DNA of 64,000 bases from Nereocystis luetkeana (taxonomy: Eukaryota > Sar > Phaeophyceae > Laminariales > Laminariaceae): assembly GCA_031213475.1 (NCBI GenBank), contig JARUPZ010000036.1:2604001-2668000 (forward strand). Reading direction: 5' to 3'. The notes under the pieces were generated by a model, which was given only the letters and a program-made list of their open reading frames with translations, was not told where the DNA came from and did no database searches. Position numbers and translations under genes: made by a program. Position 1 is the stretch's first letter. The number at the start of each line of letters is the position of its first letter. Of this stretch, positions 20,580 to 32,263 are shown piece after piece.

Positions 20580-23500
20580 CCTGGGGCTTGTCGCCCCGAG
20601 GTGTTTCATATTTTGGGCACCCCACGGGGAAGATATTACGGCGGTATACGTATGCGTTGTGACTGCTGTCGTCTCTGGTCGTTTCACCCTCTCTCTACAA
20701 AATATATCTGCGAGGGATCCTCGTGACATACCGAGAGCCTATTCGCCTATGATGCTTGCTGCACTGATATCATGGTCGCCAGCCGGCGGAGAGTACGTAT
20801 ACGGAATCCGCCGAGCTCTTCTGTACCCCTTTTATCTTGGGACTCTCAAAGCGTATGAATAGCCGCACGAACAACTGTGTAACCCAGCAAAAACGGTGGG
20901 CAACCGTTTTGAGGGAGGCCGAAGAATTTTCGAAATTAATTGTAGACGCCGTGCGTGTGGCGTGGCGGCATATCAATCAGAAGCCGCGATGGACCCAAAG
21001 TACATGGTATCCCCATATATATGTTCACACGTCGTACTTGGTTATCATTACTATGCTCCCTCGCAATAAGTGTCGAGCGCTGCGCACGCGGAACCCTACC
21101 GGCAAATAAATAGCCTATGCTCAAGGTTGCCCGAGGCTGGCAAACTCTTCTCAGATTGTCCACAGTACATGGTTCTTACTTTTTGGTGAGCCCATACTGC
21201 CCAGCACTCCTATGCCTGCTTCCCGGGTGGTACGTCAGCATGAGTCAGCACCAAGCAAGACGTGTGTGTTGTGCGGCAGGTGTTACGGGAGGAACACAGC
21301 CGTCAGGGACAAACGTAAAGTGTACACATATTCTTAGGAGGATGCCTGGGGCGTTTGGGTCCAGCTTGGGTGTTATGATTGCTATGCCCCCCCCCATAAC
21401 AATGGCTGGCTAGACTATCATATTTTGCGGCTGCCGTAGCGGAAGCTCGGTGCAGGACCGACCGATTAGTAGCATCCAAAATTATACTTTTAGACGCTTG
21501 CTACGGACGTTAGAAGGTGGACCAGCAGCAGTTGTTGTCTGAGGCTCCTCCTTACTCGAGGAGCTATGTATACTCCACCTAGAACGTGACGTGGAAAGAA
21601 AACTGAAATCGCGACCCCCCCCCCCCCCCGTCCCCTCCTCCATGGGGCTACGTAGCTACCGGTATCATACAACGGATACTATTTACCTAACACAATTTGG
21701 GACTACGAGAACGTTGCTGTGTGGCGCTGCACCTCCTAAGTTGGAGGGAGTGCCGTGAGTCACACAACAGTTAGGCCAAAACGTTCCAGGCCTGTTCCTA
21801 GCAGGCGTGCCGCAGGAGGGTGGAAAAACCACGTTTAACTCCTTTGGGACCTCCAGGCAGCGATCAGAACAATGATGGTTGGGAACTCTAGATCTATCCA
21901 CCATCTACGAGACGCACGAGGGCCTAGAATAGAAGTACGGGTAGCATTGTGTTCACACGCTCCTTGCCGTACGAACCCCCCGCATTGAAGCTCGGACACC
22001 ACTTTGTATTACCCCCCCCATCCACGCGATTGCCGTGGCTGAAGTCGTCACATACTTGTTGTCGACAATTTTCCCTCCGGAAGCCCCGAGGGAGTTCATA
22101 AATCCTACTAGGCGTGCTGAACGAAAGCGGAGACGACACTGTTAGTCGACACCTGACCGAACCGTCAGCGCAGCCAGGCCCAAAATTCGCAAACAGACAC
22201 ACCGCAAAACAGCAACATGAATACTTTACACTACCTCGCGACGTGCGGTATGACAGACCTCGCATTTGGTCACTAAATACTTGATGCGCGCATTGCCACG
22301 CACGGCAGGGGCGCCTCCTGTGCGCATGTTGAAGGGATACGCGGAGCCAATCCGGCATCCTCACCTGTGTCGGACGATGCACGCTGTGAGGTGTGCCCTT
22401 CGTTGCTACCTCTTCGGTGCGCTCGTTCGTATGCGTTTTTCCTAAAGACCAAACAAACAAAAGAGGCGCTCCTGCGCGACGCACTGGAACGCCACATACA
22501 TGCTGGCCGTAACAACCCCGAGCACGTTCGCCCAAACCGGCCAACGCGTCAGCAGCTATTATACCTTGCCATCGAAAACTCAGAATTGACCTCCCCTCCC
22601 TAACAGAACACCATACGCCAGCCTGGCATCCTGCCTGCAAATTCCCAACACACCACACAACTACGTGCCTGGTACAGGAATGCTCGATAAAAAGGAATGT
22701 ACGCCTACCCCCGACTTTTTCCATTTTTGCTTTTTCCATCGCATCTACCGTGTTCGCCATTCTCTTCCCACTTCCTTTTATTGGTGCTTCATACCCGGGG
22801 TCACGCAACAGGCACTTTTCTCTCCCCCCCTCTCCCCCCCCCCCCCCCGCCTTCCACTATCGCGATAGTACTGTACTTCAACATTTATCTCGTCGACCAA
22901 CTTCGAACCGCACACACGCACATGCCGCTACATGAGCTATCTTGCCAACAGTCAGGCGTCTTGCATACTTCGAAGGACAACAAGACAAAGGCTCTTGTTG
23001 GGGTTCGAAGTGTCCCGAAATAAGTGGCAGGCTCCTCCTATTTGCGTGACGAGCTACGAAACTAACTTCCTGACGAATGTTTATGGTCAAGTTCAACCTT
23101 GCACCACGTCGGGCAAGACTAACCGTATCCCTGATTTATCCGTACCCCTAACGTCAGGCCTTTAGGGGGCTCGAGGTCGGCAGGGGCAGTTACGCGGCCT
23201 CGCTGCGTGTTGCGGTAGCGTTTCGGTTTCATACCGGGCGGATGGAGTGGCAAGATCGACCAGTAAGACACGCGGCCGCAAGGAAAATTGCTGCAGGCCC
23301 GTTCTGAATTTGGGTAGGGTCGCAAGCGACCCTTATTAGCCACGAGGTTGAACCAGTAGTCTACGGAGGCGACCGTACGTGCCTACATTATTAGCAAACA
23401 CAACGGATACACCGAACACCGTAGGAGCAGCAAGTGTCGCTCACATCGGCTTACTCATCTCTTTCAACGTCAACCTAAAACCGATACGCGTATGACCAAT

Positions 23501-24460
23501 GAAACTTTCGACGCTGACAAGAGGGTGCCCTCACCTCCAGCCCAACGAATCTCCAGCCCAACGGATCTATCGATTGTACCCGCCCGTGTTTCGGTCACAT
23601 AACATAGTCATTTTATGGAGCCACAGATACCTGTACTATATACTTGAGGGACATCACGCTCGTGGCAGTTCTGAGCCAGTATTTGTGTGCGGCCGCGTCC
23701 CAAAAAGCCCGCTAGACTATCGTCGAAATTATATCACGGGTGAACCGTTCCGGCAACAATAATTCGAAAACGATTCACCACGTTCTTCACGCCATGGGTC
23801 ATAACGTTTCGGATCCGGTGTGGTTCCAGTACCTGATATCGTTTACTTCGAGTTTCCTCGACACGGGTCCGAACGTATCTATCTATATACCTACGTACGC
23901 GTTCGGAAACGCTGCATGTCCCGAATCGGCGGCAGAAAGCCGCGAGGTGGTGTGGCCGATGGCGTGGACTCACGCGCCCTCAGATGCGCTGCAGTGCGTA
24001 TTTTACAGGTAGTAACATCCAAATCATTCACCAGGCAGAGAAGTACTCCCTCCTCCAGGTGACGTTCAGTCTGTTGCAGGCGCTGGCTACCGCCTGGAAG
24101 GTTTGGGCAGGGGGGGCGATCAGGGTGCCCCGCAGTAATTGGGGTGTGTGAGGCGACCGACGGAATTATGTAAGTCTTCCTTCACAGCACCATAAGCACT
24201 GTAAGTCTTCACCCGACATATATCTGAAGAATGGAATCCGGAATTCGGCACACCGGATTCTTACAGCGGTACTTGAGAATAAGCGTGAGGCTTAGGGTGT
24301 CTGGTGGAGACGAATCCCCCACAGCCCAGCACCTAACCCAGACCCCAAGTCGAACAACGAAAAGAAAAACAGGGTGACCTTGTATTTGCCATAATAGTCG
24401 GTAGTGTTCCAAAATATCTACGTCGGGCACATGTTGCGGTTTCGCGTCAGAGCACGCGGT
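20580..24460. other. No gene recognised; higher sequence complexity
   Basis: Fewer repeats than elsewhere and long open frames on both strands (largest 21924-22808, minus). None has recognisable motifs or an exon chain. A relic gene cannot be excluded, especially near 20830-21000 and 23740-24060. Confidence 0.45.
21500..21590 (+). mobile_element. MITE-C left-end remnant (possible)
   Basis: Only TGAGGCTCCTCCTTACTCGA and GGAGCTATGTATAC resemble the family's left palindrome. Confidence 0.35.
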
Positions 24461-24462
24461 TG

Positions 24463-24466
<4 letters not shown>

Positions 24467-24542
<76 letters not shown>
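24467..24542. repeat. (AT)38 microsatellite
   Basis: Seventy-six bases of uninterrupted AT dinucleotides. Shorter AT runs occur at 3225-3247, 7500-7535, 25676-25696, 28044-28104, 32191-32229 and 48541-48558. Confidence 0.97.
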
Positions 24543-24546
<4 letters not shown>

Positions 24547-24829
24547 CAGCAGCAACCCCGCGGAAATGCGCGACTCTATCCCCACGCGCCGTTATTATCC
24601 CCAGACGCCACGGGTTCCAGTATATATGATGTAGCAAATTCGGGAAAATATACCAGGTACATAGCACGATCCAAAAAATGAATCGGGCACGTACACGGTG
24701 CGCGACAGCGGTGAGTTAGGAATCGCCTGTTTCGGCAAGTCAAGTCTCGAGGCTTAATACTGTGATGTCAACGTGGAGCACCGGGTCTTGCAGGCTATTA
24801 TGCAGGATTTAGGGTGGTGGCCATATCGA

Positions 24830-24915
24830 TGAACACCAATGTTTGGAACACCAATGTTTGTGCTGGATGTCGACGGGTAGAAAGAACGGTTTAATGTGAA
24901 GAACACACACACAAT
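24830..24915 (+). repeat. R2 3'-end fragment
   Basis: TGTGCTGGATGTCGACGGGT followed by GTTTAATGTGAAGAACACAC. Confidence 0.65.
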
Positions 24916-25282
24916 GCTTACTATATATTACTGCAGATTCTCATGTACACATTTTTTTCAGGCTGAATTTTTGAACTATTGCTGTATACCCTATCTATGC
25001 TGTGTATGATTATTTTATCACGTAATGTCACTTTCTTCCCGGAACCTCTGCCTGCGGTCGCCAAACAGGCCGCGAAAAAAAAAATGATTTGATTGCATCT
25101 CGTTGGGAGAAAAAAAACAAAAGGACGAAATAGTGCGCACAGCATCATCATACCAGCCCGTGAGGAAAACGATACCACCAGCGAGCTGTGGTATACCATC
25201 TCATCCCATACCAATTGCAACCGAACACCAGGAAAACCTGCCCATGGCATTATACTTATCAATACCACGTACCAGGTAGTAG

Positions 25283-25440
25283 ACAAAAAAAATGCCTAAA
25301 GTTGGTACAGAAGGGAGGTAGACTTACTTGGTGTGTGGGTTTCCTGTTGTTTCGGAGGTTTTCTTCTTTCTTTCAGGAAAGTTATGAGTGATCAATGTTG
25401 AAGATCATGCTGCACATTGTCGGGTGGCAAGGGAAACAAT
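25283..25440 (+). repeat. R1 copy
   Basis: AAAGTTGGTACAGAAGGGAG to CATTGTCGGGTGGCAAG; abuts a MITE-A. Confidence 0.72.
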
Positions 25441-25441
25441 A

Positions 25442-25551
25442 GTATTACGGGGGACCATAGTTAACAGGACCTATGGTACACATAAAAACCTATATGTTTA
25501 ACCATTTTTACTAACAATATTTGGTCCTGTTAACTATGGCCCCCCGTAGTA
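25442..25551 (+). mobile_element. MITE-A, full copy
   Basis: Nearly identical to the copy at 6817-6926; right flank changed to CCCCCGTAGTAG. Confidence 0.9.
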
Positions 25552-25984
25552 GTATGCAGTCTCAACAAGGAAGAAAAAAAAAAAAAAAAAACGGAGAGGG
25601 AAACAGAAAGAAGAAACCGTCTAGGAATAAAAAAAGGGACAAACAAGAGAAAGGAAAACGAAGCAAACGCACATACATATATATATATATATATATGCGC
25701 TCAGCAGGGCGGAGGCCGACTCCGAGGATGAGGTTTCCGTTTGCTGGTACGATCAGGACTTCCTACATTATTATGATATTGCACCGCATGCCCAGCTGGT
25801 GGACCAACAGAAGGGCGCCACAAGAAGGCCGGGCGGAAGACAAGAAAACAACGAAAAAACAACGAAAAAACGCGAGCAGTCCCATGTCCAGTTAGTTGGT
25901 GGGCCAAGGACGACACAACCGGGACACAGAGGACAGAGACAGACGGACCAGGGGGGGGGGGGGGGGGGGGGGGCTTAACCTCGT

Positions 25985-26064
25985 TAGAACCGCAGTCCCG
26001 TTTTGGGGACAAAACGGTCAAATTTCACGTAGTTTGTCCCCAAAACGGGACTACGGTTCTAAAT
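25985..26064. mobile_element. MITE-B, near-perfect copy
   Basis: AGAACCGCAGTCCCGTTTTG pairs almost entirely with the right arm CAAAACGGGACTACGGTTCT; such a transcript would fold into a long hairpin. Confidence 0.9.
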
Positions 26065-26117
26065 AAAGGGGTTAAAAAAACCAAAAGTCGGAGAAAAAGA
26101 CGACTATGAATAATAGT

Positions 26118-26239
26118 ATTATTACGGGGGACCATAGTAAATAATAGGACCTAACCTTGTTAGTAAAAATAGTGAAATAAATACCTGGTAGGTTTTTGAG
26201 TACACCATAGGTCCTGTTTTCTATGGTTCCCCGTAATAG
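26118..26239 (-). mobile_element. MITE-A, full copy
   Basis: TA-flanked copy with an internal ACCTGGTAGG insertion; lies 55 bases after a MITE-B. Confidence 0.87.
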
Positions 26240-26323
26240 TGTAGGTGCACACAAATATTACCAGTAGTCAGGTGACGCAGCCGATGCAAGATGGCAGGAT
26301 ACGGGAGGGGGTACCATAGACTT

Positions 26324-26583
26324 AGGCTCATTCTTATCGGAGAGAGTTTTTTTTCCAAAATTTCCAAAGTTTGGAAATAATTGGAGATGTATGTGTCTCA
26401 ATATACGGAGGCGTGATGTCACTATTCGTGAATTTCTCCAGAAGCAAAAATATCAAGTTCGTTAACACTCCAATATTTATTTGGAAAAAAAATACCCAGG
26501 AAAATATGGAAGATTGAAAAATTGCGCGAAAACAATGTCGAAAATTTGGAAAAAAAAAGCTCTCCGATAAGAATGACCCTTAC
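26324..26583 (+). mobile_element. MITE-D, short form
   Basis: Starts GGCTCATTCTTATCGGAGAG and ends with its inverse CTCTCCGATAAGAATGACC. The interior shares ACGGAGGCG and GTCACTATTCGTGAATTTC with the copy at 48.9 kb. Confidence 0.88.
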
Positions 26584-26768
26584 TTTGCAGGGAGAGCAGG
26601 GCATCACAACAAAGAAGAATAAAAAGCGAACCAACCAGGGAGGGGCTGTAACAGAGTGTAGACGTGTTGCGATGGAGATGCGAGTAGCACATCACATGGT
26701 TGGAACACGAGCGGAGTACATGTTATTATGACTGGCGGGAATCCTTATTGACCCTTCTGCGGTAGGAC

Positions 26769-26842
26769 TGTTAAGACTCAGTCCCGTTTTGGGGACGAAC
26801 TACTTGGAAATTGAGGCGTCTGTGCCCAAAATGGGACTGCAG
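26769..26842. mobile_element. MITE-B copy
   Basis: CAGTCCCGTTTTGGGGACGA left arm, GCCCAAAATGGGACTGCAG right arm. Confidence 0.8.
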
Positions 26843-27334
26843 CCCGAAACCACCAAACCAATACCATTGATTTGGTATTTTTACAACGGTTTTGATTTGT
26901 CGCATGATACTGCCGCGCTTTTGTTCTGGAAAGTTCTTCTCACTTTCTGTTGGTCGTTTTTTAGAGCAACACTACGTACACATTGTCGGATGGCAAGCAT
27001 AATAATATTTGTAACAATCGTTTCATGCACTACTCACTGCTGTGCCATTGATACTGCTGCTGCTGCTGCTGTATCTAACGGAATGGGATATATTATTCCA
27101 TCAGGTTAGTAGGAGAGCGTTCCTTTTTCCACTTCATATTCTGGTTTCGTGAGTCATGCGGCTCCTCAAAAAATGACGACACACTCAGAAAGTTTAGGCC
27201 TCATCCGTACGTTGAAACCACAGGAAACCATGGCCCCTGCTAACTATACCCGGCCCCCACGAAGACCGCTTGTGTTCCGACCCTTGATCTGAAGAAACTC
27301 AGATAATATTTAATACTACGTATACTCCGAAGTA

Positions 27335-27445
27335 CCTGGTATTATTATTTCTCTTGCCATCCGACAGTACCATGCGGCATGATCTTCAACATGGCTCACT
27401 CAAAACTTTCCCGAAAGAAGAAAACCTCGGAAACTATAGGACTAG
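27335..27445 (-). repeat. R1 copy, inverted
   Basis: CTTGCCATCCGACAGT, GATCTTCAACATGGCTCACT, CTTTCCCGAAAGAAGAAAAC. Confidence 0.7.
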
Positions 27446-27634
27446 TAACTGCTTCTGCATGACCTTATGATTTCAGGGTTGAACTGATAAATATATAGTC
27501 GTACGTCAACGTTATACTAAAACTGTAGTGGGTTCTTTTATTCATTTTTTTTTTTTTTTCAGTCATTGTGCCGGGCACTTTTCATTCAGAATGATGGGAA
27601 AAAAAAGTTACGTGGGGATGGAGCTTGGAACGGG

Positions 27635-27850
27635 GTTAGGATTTTAAGAATAGAACGTAATGAGAAGGAAGGAGCAAGGACAGAGAATGGAGTAGACAAA
27701 AAAAGCCTAAAGTTGGTACAGCAGGGAGGTAGACTTGGTGCATGGGTTTCCTTTTGTTTCCGAGGTTTTCTTTTTTCAGGAAAGTGACGAGTAATCAATG
27801 TTGAAGATCATGCTCCACATTGTTGTCGGATGTCAAGGGGAATAACAATA
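27635..27850 (+). repeat. R1 copy
   Basis: Closest in sequence to the 4.9- and 32.0-kb copies; includes TTGAAGATCATGCTCCACAT. Confidence 0.75.
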
Positions 27851-28306
27851 ATTATTGCACATTTCGTCGGACATTATACCACCAATCTCATTCACTAAAT
27901 TCTCCTTCCCTGCGTTTGCGTTTACGCTCAATTTCGACGTCGGTTCTATTACTTTTCTGGGAAGTGTATAAACACGCCGAAAACCTAGCGTAAAGCGACG
28001 AAATGTTCACGAACTGGAGAAGAATTTTGTTGGGCCAAAGGGATATATATATATATATATAATATATACCTGGTATATATATATACACATATATATATAT
28101 GGAGTGCTGTGTCAAGACCATGTAAGAAAGTATGGATAGTGTGAGAGAGTGCAATGACGACGAATCGTTATATCAAACCAAAAGGAATGATATATGATAA
28201 ATCAGAAAAGCCGCACTGCCGCTATACACTCGCAATGTGCCGGAAGCGCTGGCATACACCCGTATTAATCTTGACAACTATAATAACTGCAGAACCCAGC
28301 CTTAAC

Positions 28307-28407
28307 CCTTTTAGAAACCGCAGTGAGTCCCGTTTGGGGACACACCAGTCAAATTCCAAGTGGTTGTCCCAAATTGTCCCCAAAACGAAACTGCAGTCCT
28401 AAAAGGG
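28307..28407. mobile_element. MITE-B copy with a small internal duplication
   Basis: CCCTTTTAGAAACCGCAG start; the TGTCCCAAATTGTCCCC stretch is a short duplication. A second copy abuts it. Confidence 0.82.
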
Positions 28408-28492
28408 ACCCCAGTCCCGTTTTGGGGACAGACTACCTATAATTAGAGTGATTTGTTCCCACATATATATGGGACTGCGGTGCTAAACGGGT
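28408..28492. mobile_element. MITE-B copy abutting the previous one
   Basis: ACCCCAGTCCCGTTTTGGGG left arm; right arm replaced in part by an ATATATAT run before GGGACTGCGGTGCTAAA. Confidence 0.8.
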
Positions 28493-28579
28493 TAAGGCCA
28501 CGCACCAGACGGCAATGCATGAAACTATCGACAATTTATTTTATTTCCCCTTCATCATGGTTGAAAACTTAACCCACCG

Positions 28580-28830
28580 ACTCATTCTTGCCTCTTGTGT
28601 GTGTGTGTGTTTTATTTTTTTGCTCATCCCATTTATTATTATTTATCCCATTTATTATCTTCGCACATCTTCTTCTCTCTCTCCTTCCAACTCGTAACTC
28701 AGATCCGGGGTCACATAGCAGGCCCTTCTCCCCCCTTCCCGCTACAGTACGTGCCTTCATTTTTATCGCGAAAATATTTCAGCCTTTTCTTCCCTCGTCG
28801 ACTCGCATCGAATTGTGCCTACCCACGCTG
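28580..28830 (+). repeat. SINE-1-related body without head
   Basis: Shares GTACGTGCCTTCATTTTTAT and CTCGTCGACTCGCATCGA with the SINE-1 body and pairs in inverse with 10523-10745. Confidence 0.65.
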
Positions 28831-29079
28831 CAAGGCGCTCTCAAACTATCATATATAAATTCAGAGAGCGAGAACGCCCTTTTTTAATTCCTAAAATATC
28901 AAGCGGGGTACCAGGTACTCGTATAGCTCTATTTTTCGTGTGCCCGAAGACGGAAAATAAATAATTACCTCTATTTCCAGTACGAAATAATTAAATTGAA
29001 AGCGAGGTCAATTTATTTAATTGTTTTGGTCTATTGTCTCTCCGAGTGCAAGGCATTATGTAACATTTTACGAAGAAAG

Positions 29080-29660
29080 TAGGACGGAGACGGCAGACGG
29101 GGTAGCAAGGTATCAGACCGACTATTTACTAGCTGGTAGGTATGTTATTATTAGTAAGTAACTCATGGTAACCGCTGCGGCTACCTCTAGTCTGGAGTTG
29201 GTGCCTCGTGTTGTGTTCTTTCGTTTCGTTTCGTTTCGTTTTTTTTTTTTCTCGTCTTTTTGTTGTGGCTCGGTTTTCCTGTAATATCCCTTGGTGGTGC
29301 GTGCCTTTTATTTGCCACGTCCACGACAATAGTTTTTTCTATCCTTTTTCCTTTTTGTCTTCCGATTTTTTCTTCGTTTTTATTTTATTGTCATCTCTAT
29401 TTCATAGAATGTGTATGTCGCGCCTGTCGTATCCAGCACTAACTATGAAACTGGAACATGACATTGCACTGCTGTCTGTCTACTCCACTTACTTGCTGCA
29501 TATACCAGGTAACAGCATCTAAATGTAGTATATTTCTGTGGCGCAGTTTTGTGGCCACATCACCATTTATTAATAGTATCTCACGAGGATGGAAGCATCG
29601 GCACGGACTCTAAAAAAGCAGTTGCGATGGATGTCGACCGGTAGAAAAAACGGTTCAAGT
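29080..29660 (+). repeat. R2 long copy
   Basis: Begins with GGAGACGGCAGACGGGGTA and ends with GGATGTCGACCGGTAGAAA; encloses a (TCGTT)n run near 29220. Confidence 0.68.
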
Positions 29661-29664
29661 TACT

Positions 29665-29755
29665 ATTATTATTTCTCTTGCCATCCGACAGTGTGCAGCA
29701 TGATCTTCAACATGGATCACGCATAACTTTCCCGAAAGAAGAAAACCTATTATTG
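29665..29755 (-). repeat. R1 copy, inverted
   Basis: Matches 27335-27445 closely, truncated at GAAAACC. Confidence 0.7.
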
Positions 29756-29839
29756 TAGCTCGGCAGTAGTAGTAGTAGAATGAAACGACCTACCAGGTAC
29801 CTGGTACGTACCAGTGCGTTACGCACATAATATTAATTA

Positions 29840-30163
29840 ATGCGCCGTTCACACATAGTTTTCACCTGCTCGATCGTTGCGTTGCCACCGCAGTACAGAA
29901 CCAGCCACGTCCCGTTTTCGACTGGGCATGCCGTCGTCTTCCCCCCCGCGCCCCCTCCGCCTCCTCCTGCTGCTGCAAACCCCGAGGCGCCTGATATGGA
30001 AGACGACTGCGACAGCAGCAAACAACAGCAGAAACCGCAAAAACATGTACAGGGGGAGTTAGACTGTGTGCCTACTACAAGACTTAAGTACAGTAGTAGG
30101 AGGGATTTAGGTTTTCTTGGTTTTATTTTGTCTCTCAGAATCCATGTGATACGACGAGTATAA
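29840..30163 (+). CDS. Small proline-rich ORF, hypothetical
   Basis: An ATG-initiated ORF of 107 codons has a Pro/Ala run (PPAPPPPPPAAA) followed by an acidic and Gln-rich stretch (DMEDDCDSSKQQQK). Its 3' part runs into a dispersed repeat that also occurs at 5.05, 27.76 and 32.1 kb, so the stop is probably not native. It may be the first exon of a gene whose remainder was not found. It ends about 200 bases before the long TAC array. Confidence 0.2.
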   Translation: MRRSHIVFTCSIVALPPQYRTSHVPFSTGHAVVFPPAPPPPPPAAANPEAPDMEDDCDSSKQQQKPQKHVQGELDCVPTTRLKYSSRRDLGFLGFILSLRIHVIRRV

Positions 30164-30369
30164 TCAACGTTGAAACTCATTCATCATGCTGAACAATGTC
30201 GGATGACAATACTAACTACTAGTAGTTAGTGGGGCATGCGCAGGTTGGTACATGTGCGATAAGCGTGAGGGTCGACGGGACGGCACTATACAGCAGTAGT
30301 AGTAGCAAGCTGATCTCCTGGGGTGCGTTAGAGTACGGTTCAGGTACAGGACATATATATATATATATA

Positions 30370-30921
<552 letters not shown>

Positions 30922-31579
30922 AGTACAGTTACTGTGGAAAAATGCTTAGAATATTAATATTTGTTTGTGGTGGATGAGATGGAGGGGTGTTGGCTGTGGC
31001 AATCACCTTGTGCGTCACATTGTGGTTTTGATTTTGTAATATGATGTACTGCTTAGCTTTTTTTGTTCTGGATAGTTCCTCACTAAGACTTTCTGTTCGT
31101 TCGTCTTTTTTAGAGCAACACTACACATTGTCGGAAGGCAAGCATGATCATATGATATATATTTACATATATACCTGGTATATAGGGAAGCTGGTCCATA
31201 TGCCGGGTTTCATGTATGTGTGCAGATGGGTTGCCTTCTACCTGGTACACTCTATCTTCCCAACCGTATCGACTTTTTCGCTGTCAAAATATGATTTTCG
31301 TACTTGACTTGGAAAAAATATTGCTTGTTGTGCCGGCTTTCTTAGAGCTCGTAGTCCTTCGAAATTGCTGCCTTTCTTTGTTGATACGCCCCAAACATCC
31401 TGTGTATCTATACTATGGAGACGCAACGAACTAGTTACTCCTATTTATTTATACTACGCGCGCCTACTTGACGACGCATTCTTAAATGAGCCACCGTCCC
31501 CTCGCCCCGCTCACGAAATCACTTGCGCAGAAACAGACATATATATAATATAGTATGGTATGGTAGTTCCGAGTCCTTT

Positions 31580-31715
31580 CTGTTCCGAAACGGGAGTGAG
31601 TGAGTGCCGTCCTTAGGGGAGGTTGCCCGTTTTTTTGTGAGTGCAGTCCGTCTAAGGGACAAAACCACCCACAATAATTAATTCAAGTAGCCTGACTCCA
31701 AAACGAGACTACATA
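31580..31715. mobile_element. MITE-B, badly degraded copy
   Basis: Scattered matches: CCGAAACGGGAGTGAG, AGTGCAGTCCGTCTAAGGGACAAAACC split by filler, and CCAAAACGAGACTAC. Confidence 0.5.
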
Positions 31716-32004
31716 CAGTAGTTCTCACCGTCGCGGGTCAACAAGCCAAGCGTGTGTGTGCTTACCAAATAAGTGCGCTGAATGCTGTTTTTGTGGAGGA
31801 GGAGGTGCGGAGCTCTCCAAGCCGTGAGCCCATTCCCATTCATTCACAGGAGGAACAAGGTCGAGGTGAGATAATCTCCCGCTGCGGGGAACGTGTCTAC
31901 CAGCTCGTACGATATATATGTTGTGTCGTCTAGATCCTAACTAACCCGCCGCTAGATAGAGGCGTTGGGCAAGGATCGGTACGGCACAGACCCGACCCAA
32001 AGAA

Positions 32005-32195
32005 TAGTAATGAGAAGGAAGGAGCAAATACAGCAAATAAATAAATAGAGTAGACAAGCTGAAAGTTGGCACGGAAGGGAGGTAGACTTGGTGCATGGGT
32101 TTCCTTTTGTTTCCGAGGTTTTCTTCTTTTTTCGGGAAATTTATGAGTGATCCATGTTGAAGATCATGCTGCACATTGTCTGATGGCTAGAGGAA
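32005..32195 (+). repeat. R1 copy just downstream of the oxidoreductase gene
   Basis: Ends in an AT run at 32191. It lies beyond the proposed stop codon of the minus-strand gene, in its presumed 3' flank. Confidence 0.75.
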
Positions 32196-32263
32196 TAATA
32201 TATATATATATATATATAAATATATATATGCTACTCAGTACTGCTGTAGACGATGGTAAAGAA

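Noticed and set aside
21924-22808. 294-codon minus-strand ORF
   Set aside because: Longest non-repeat ORF, but it has no motif and plus-strand ORFs overlap it. Composition looks like moderately GC-rich noncoding DNA. Not excluded as a relic.
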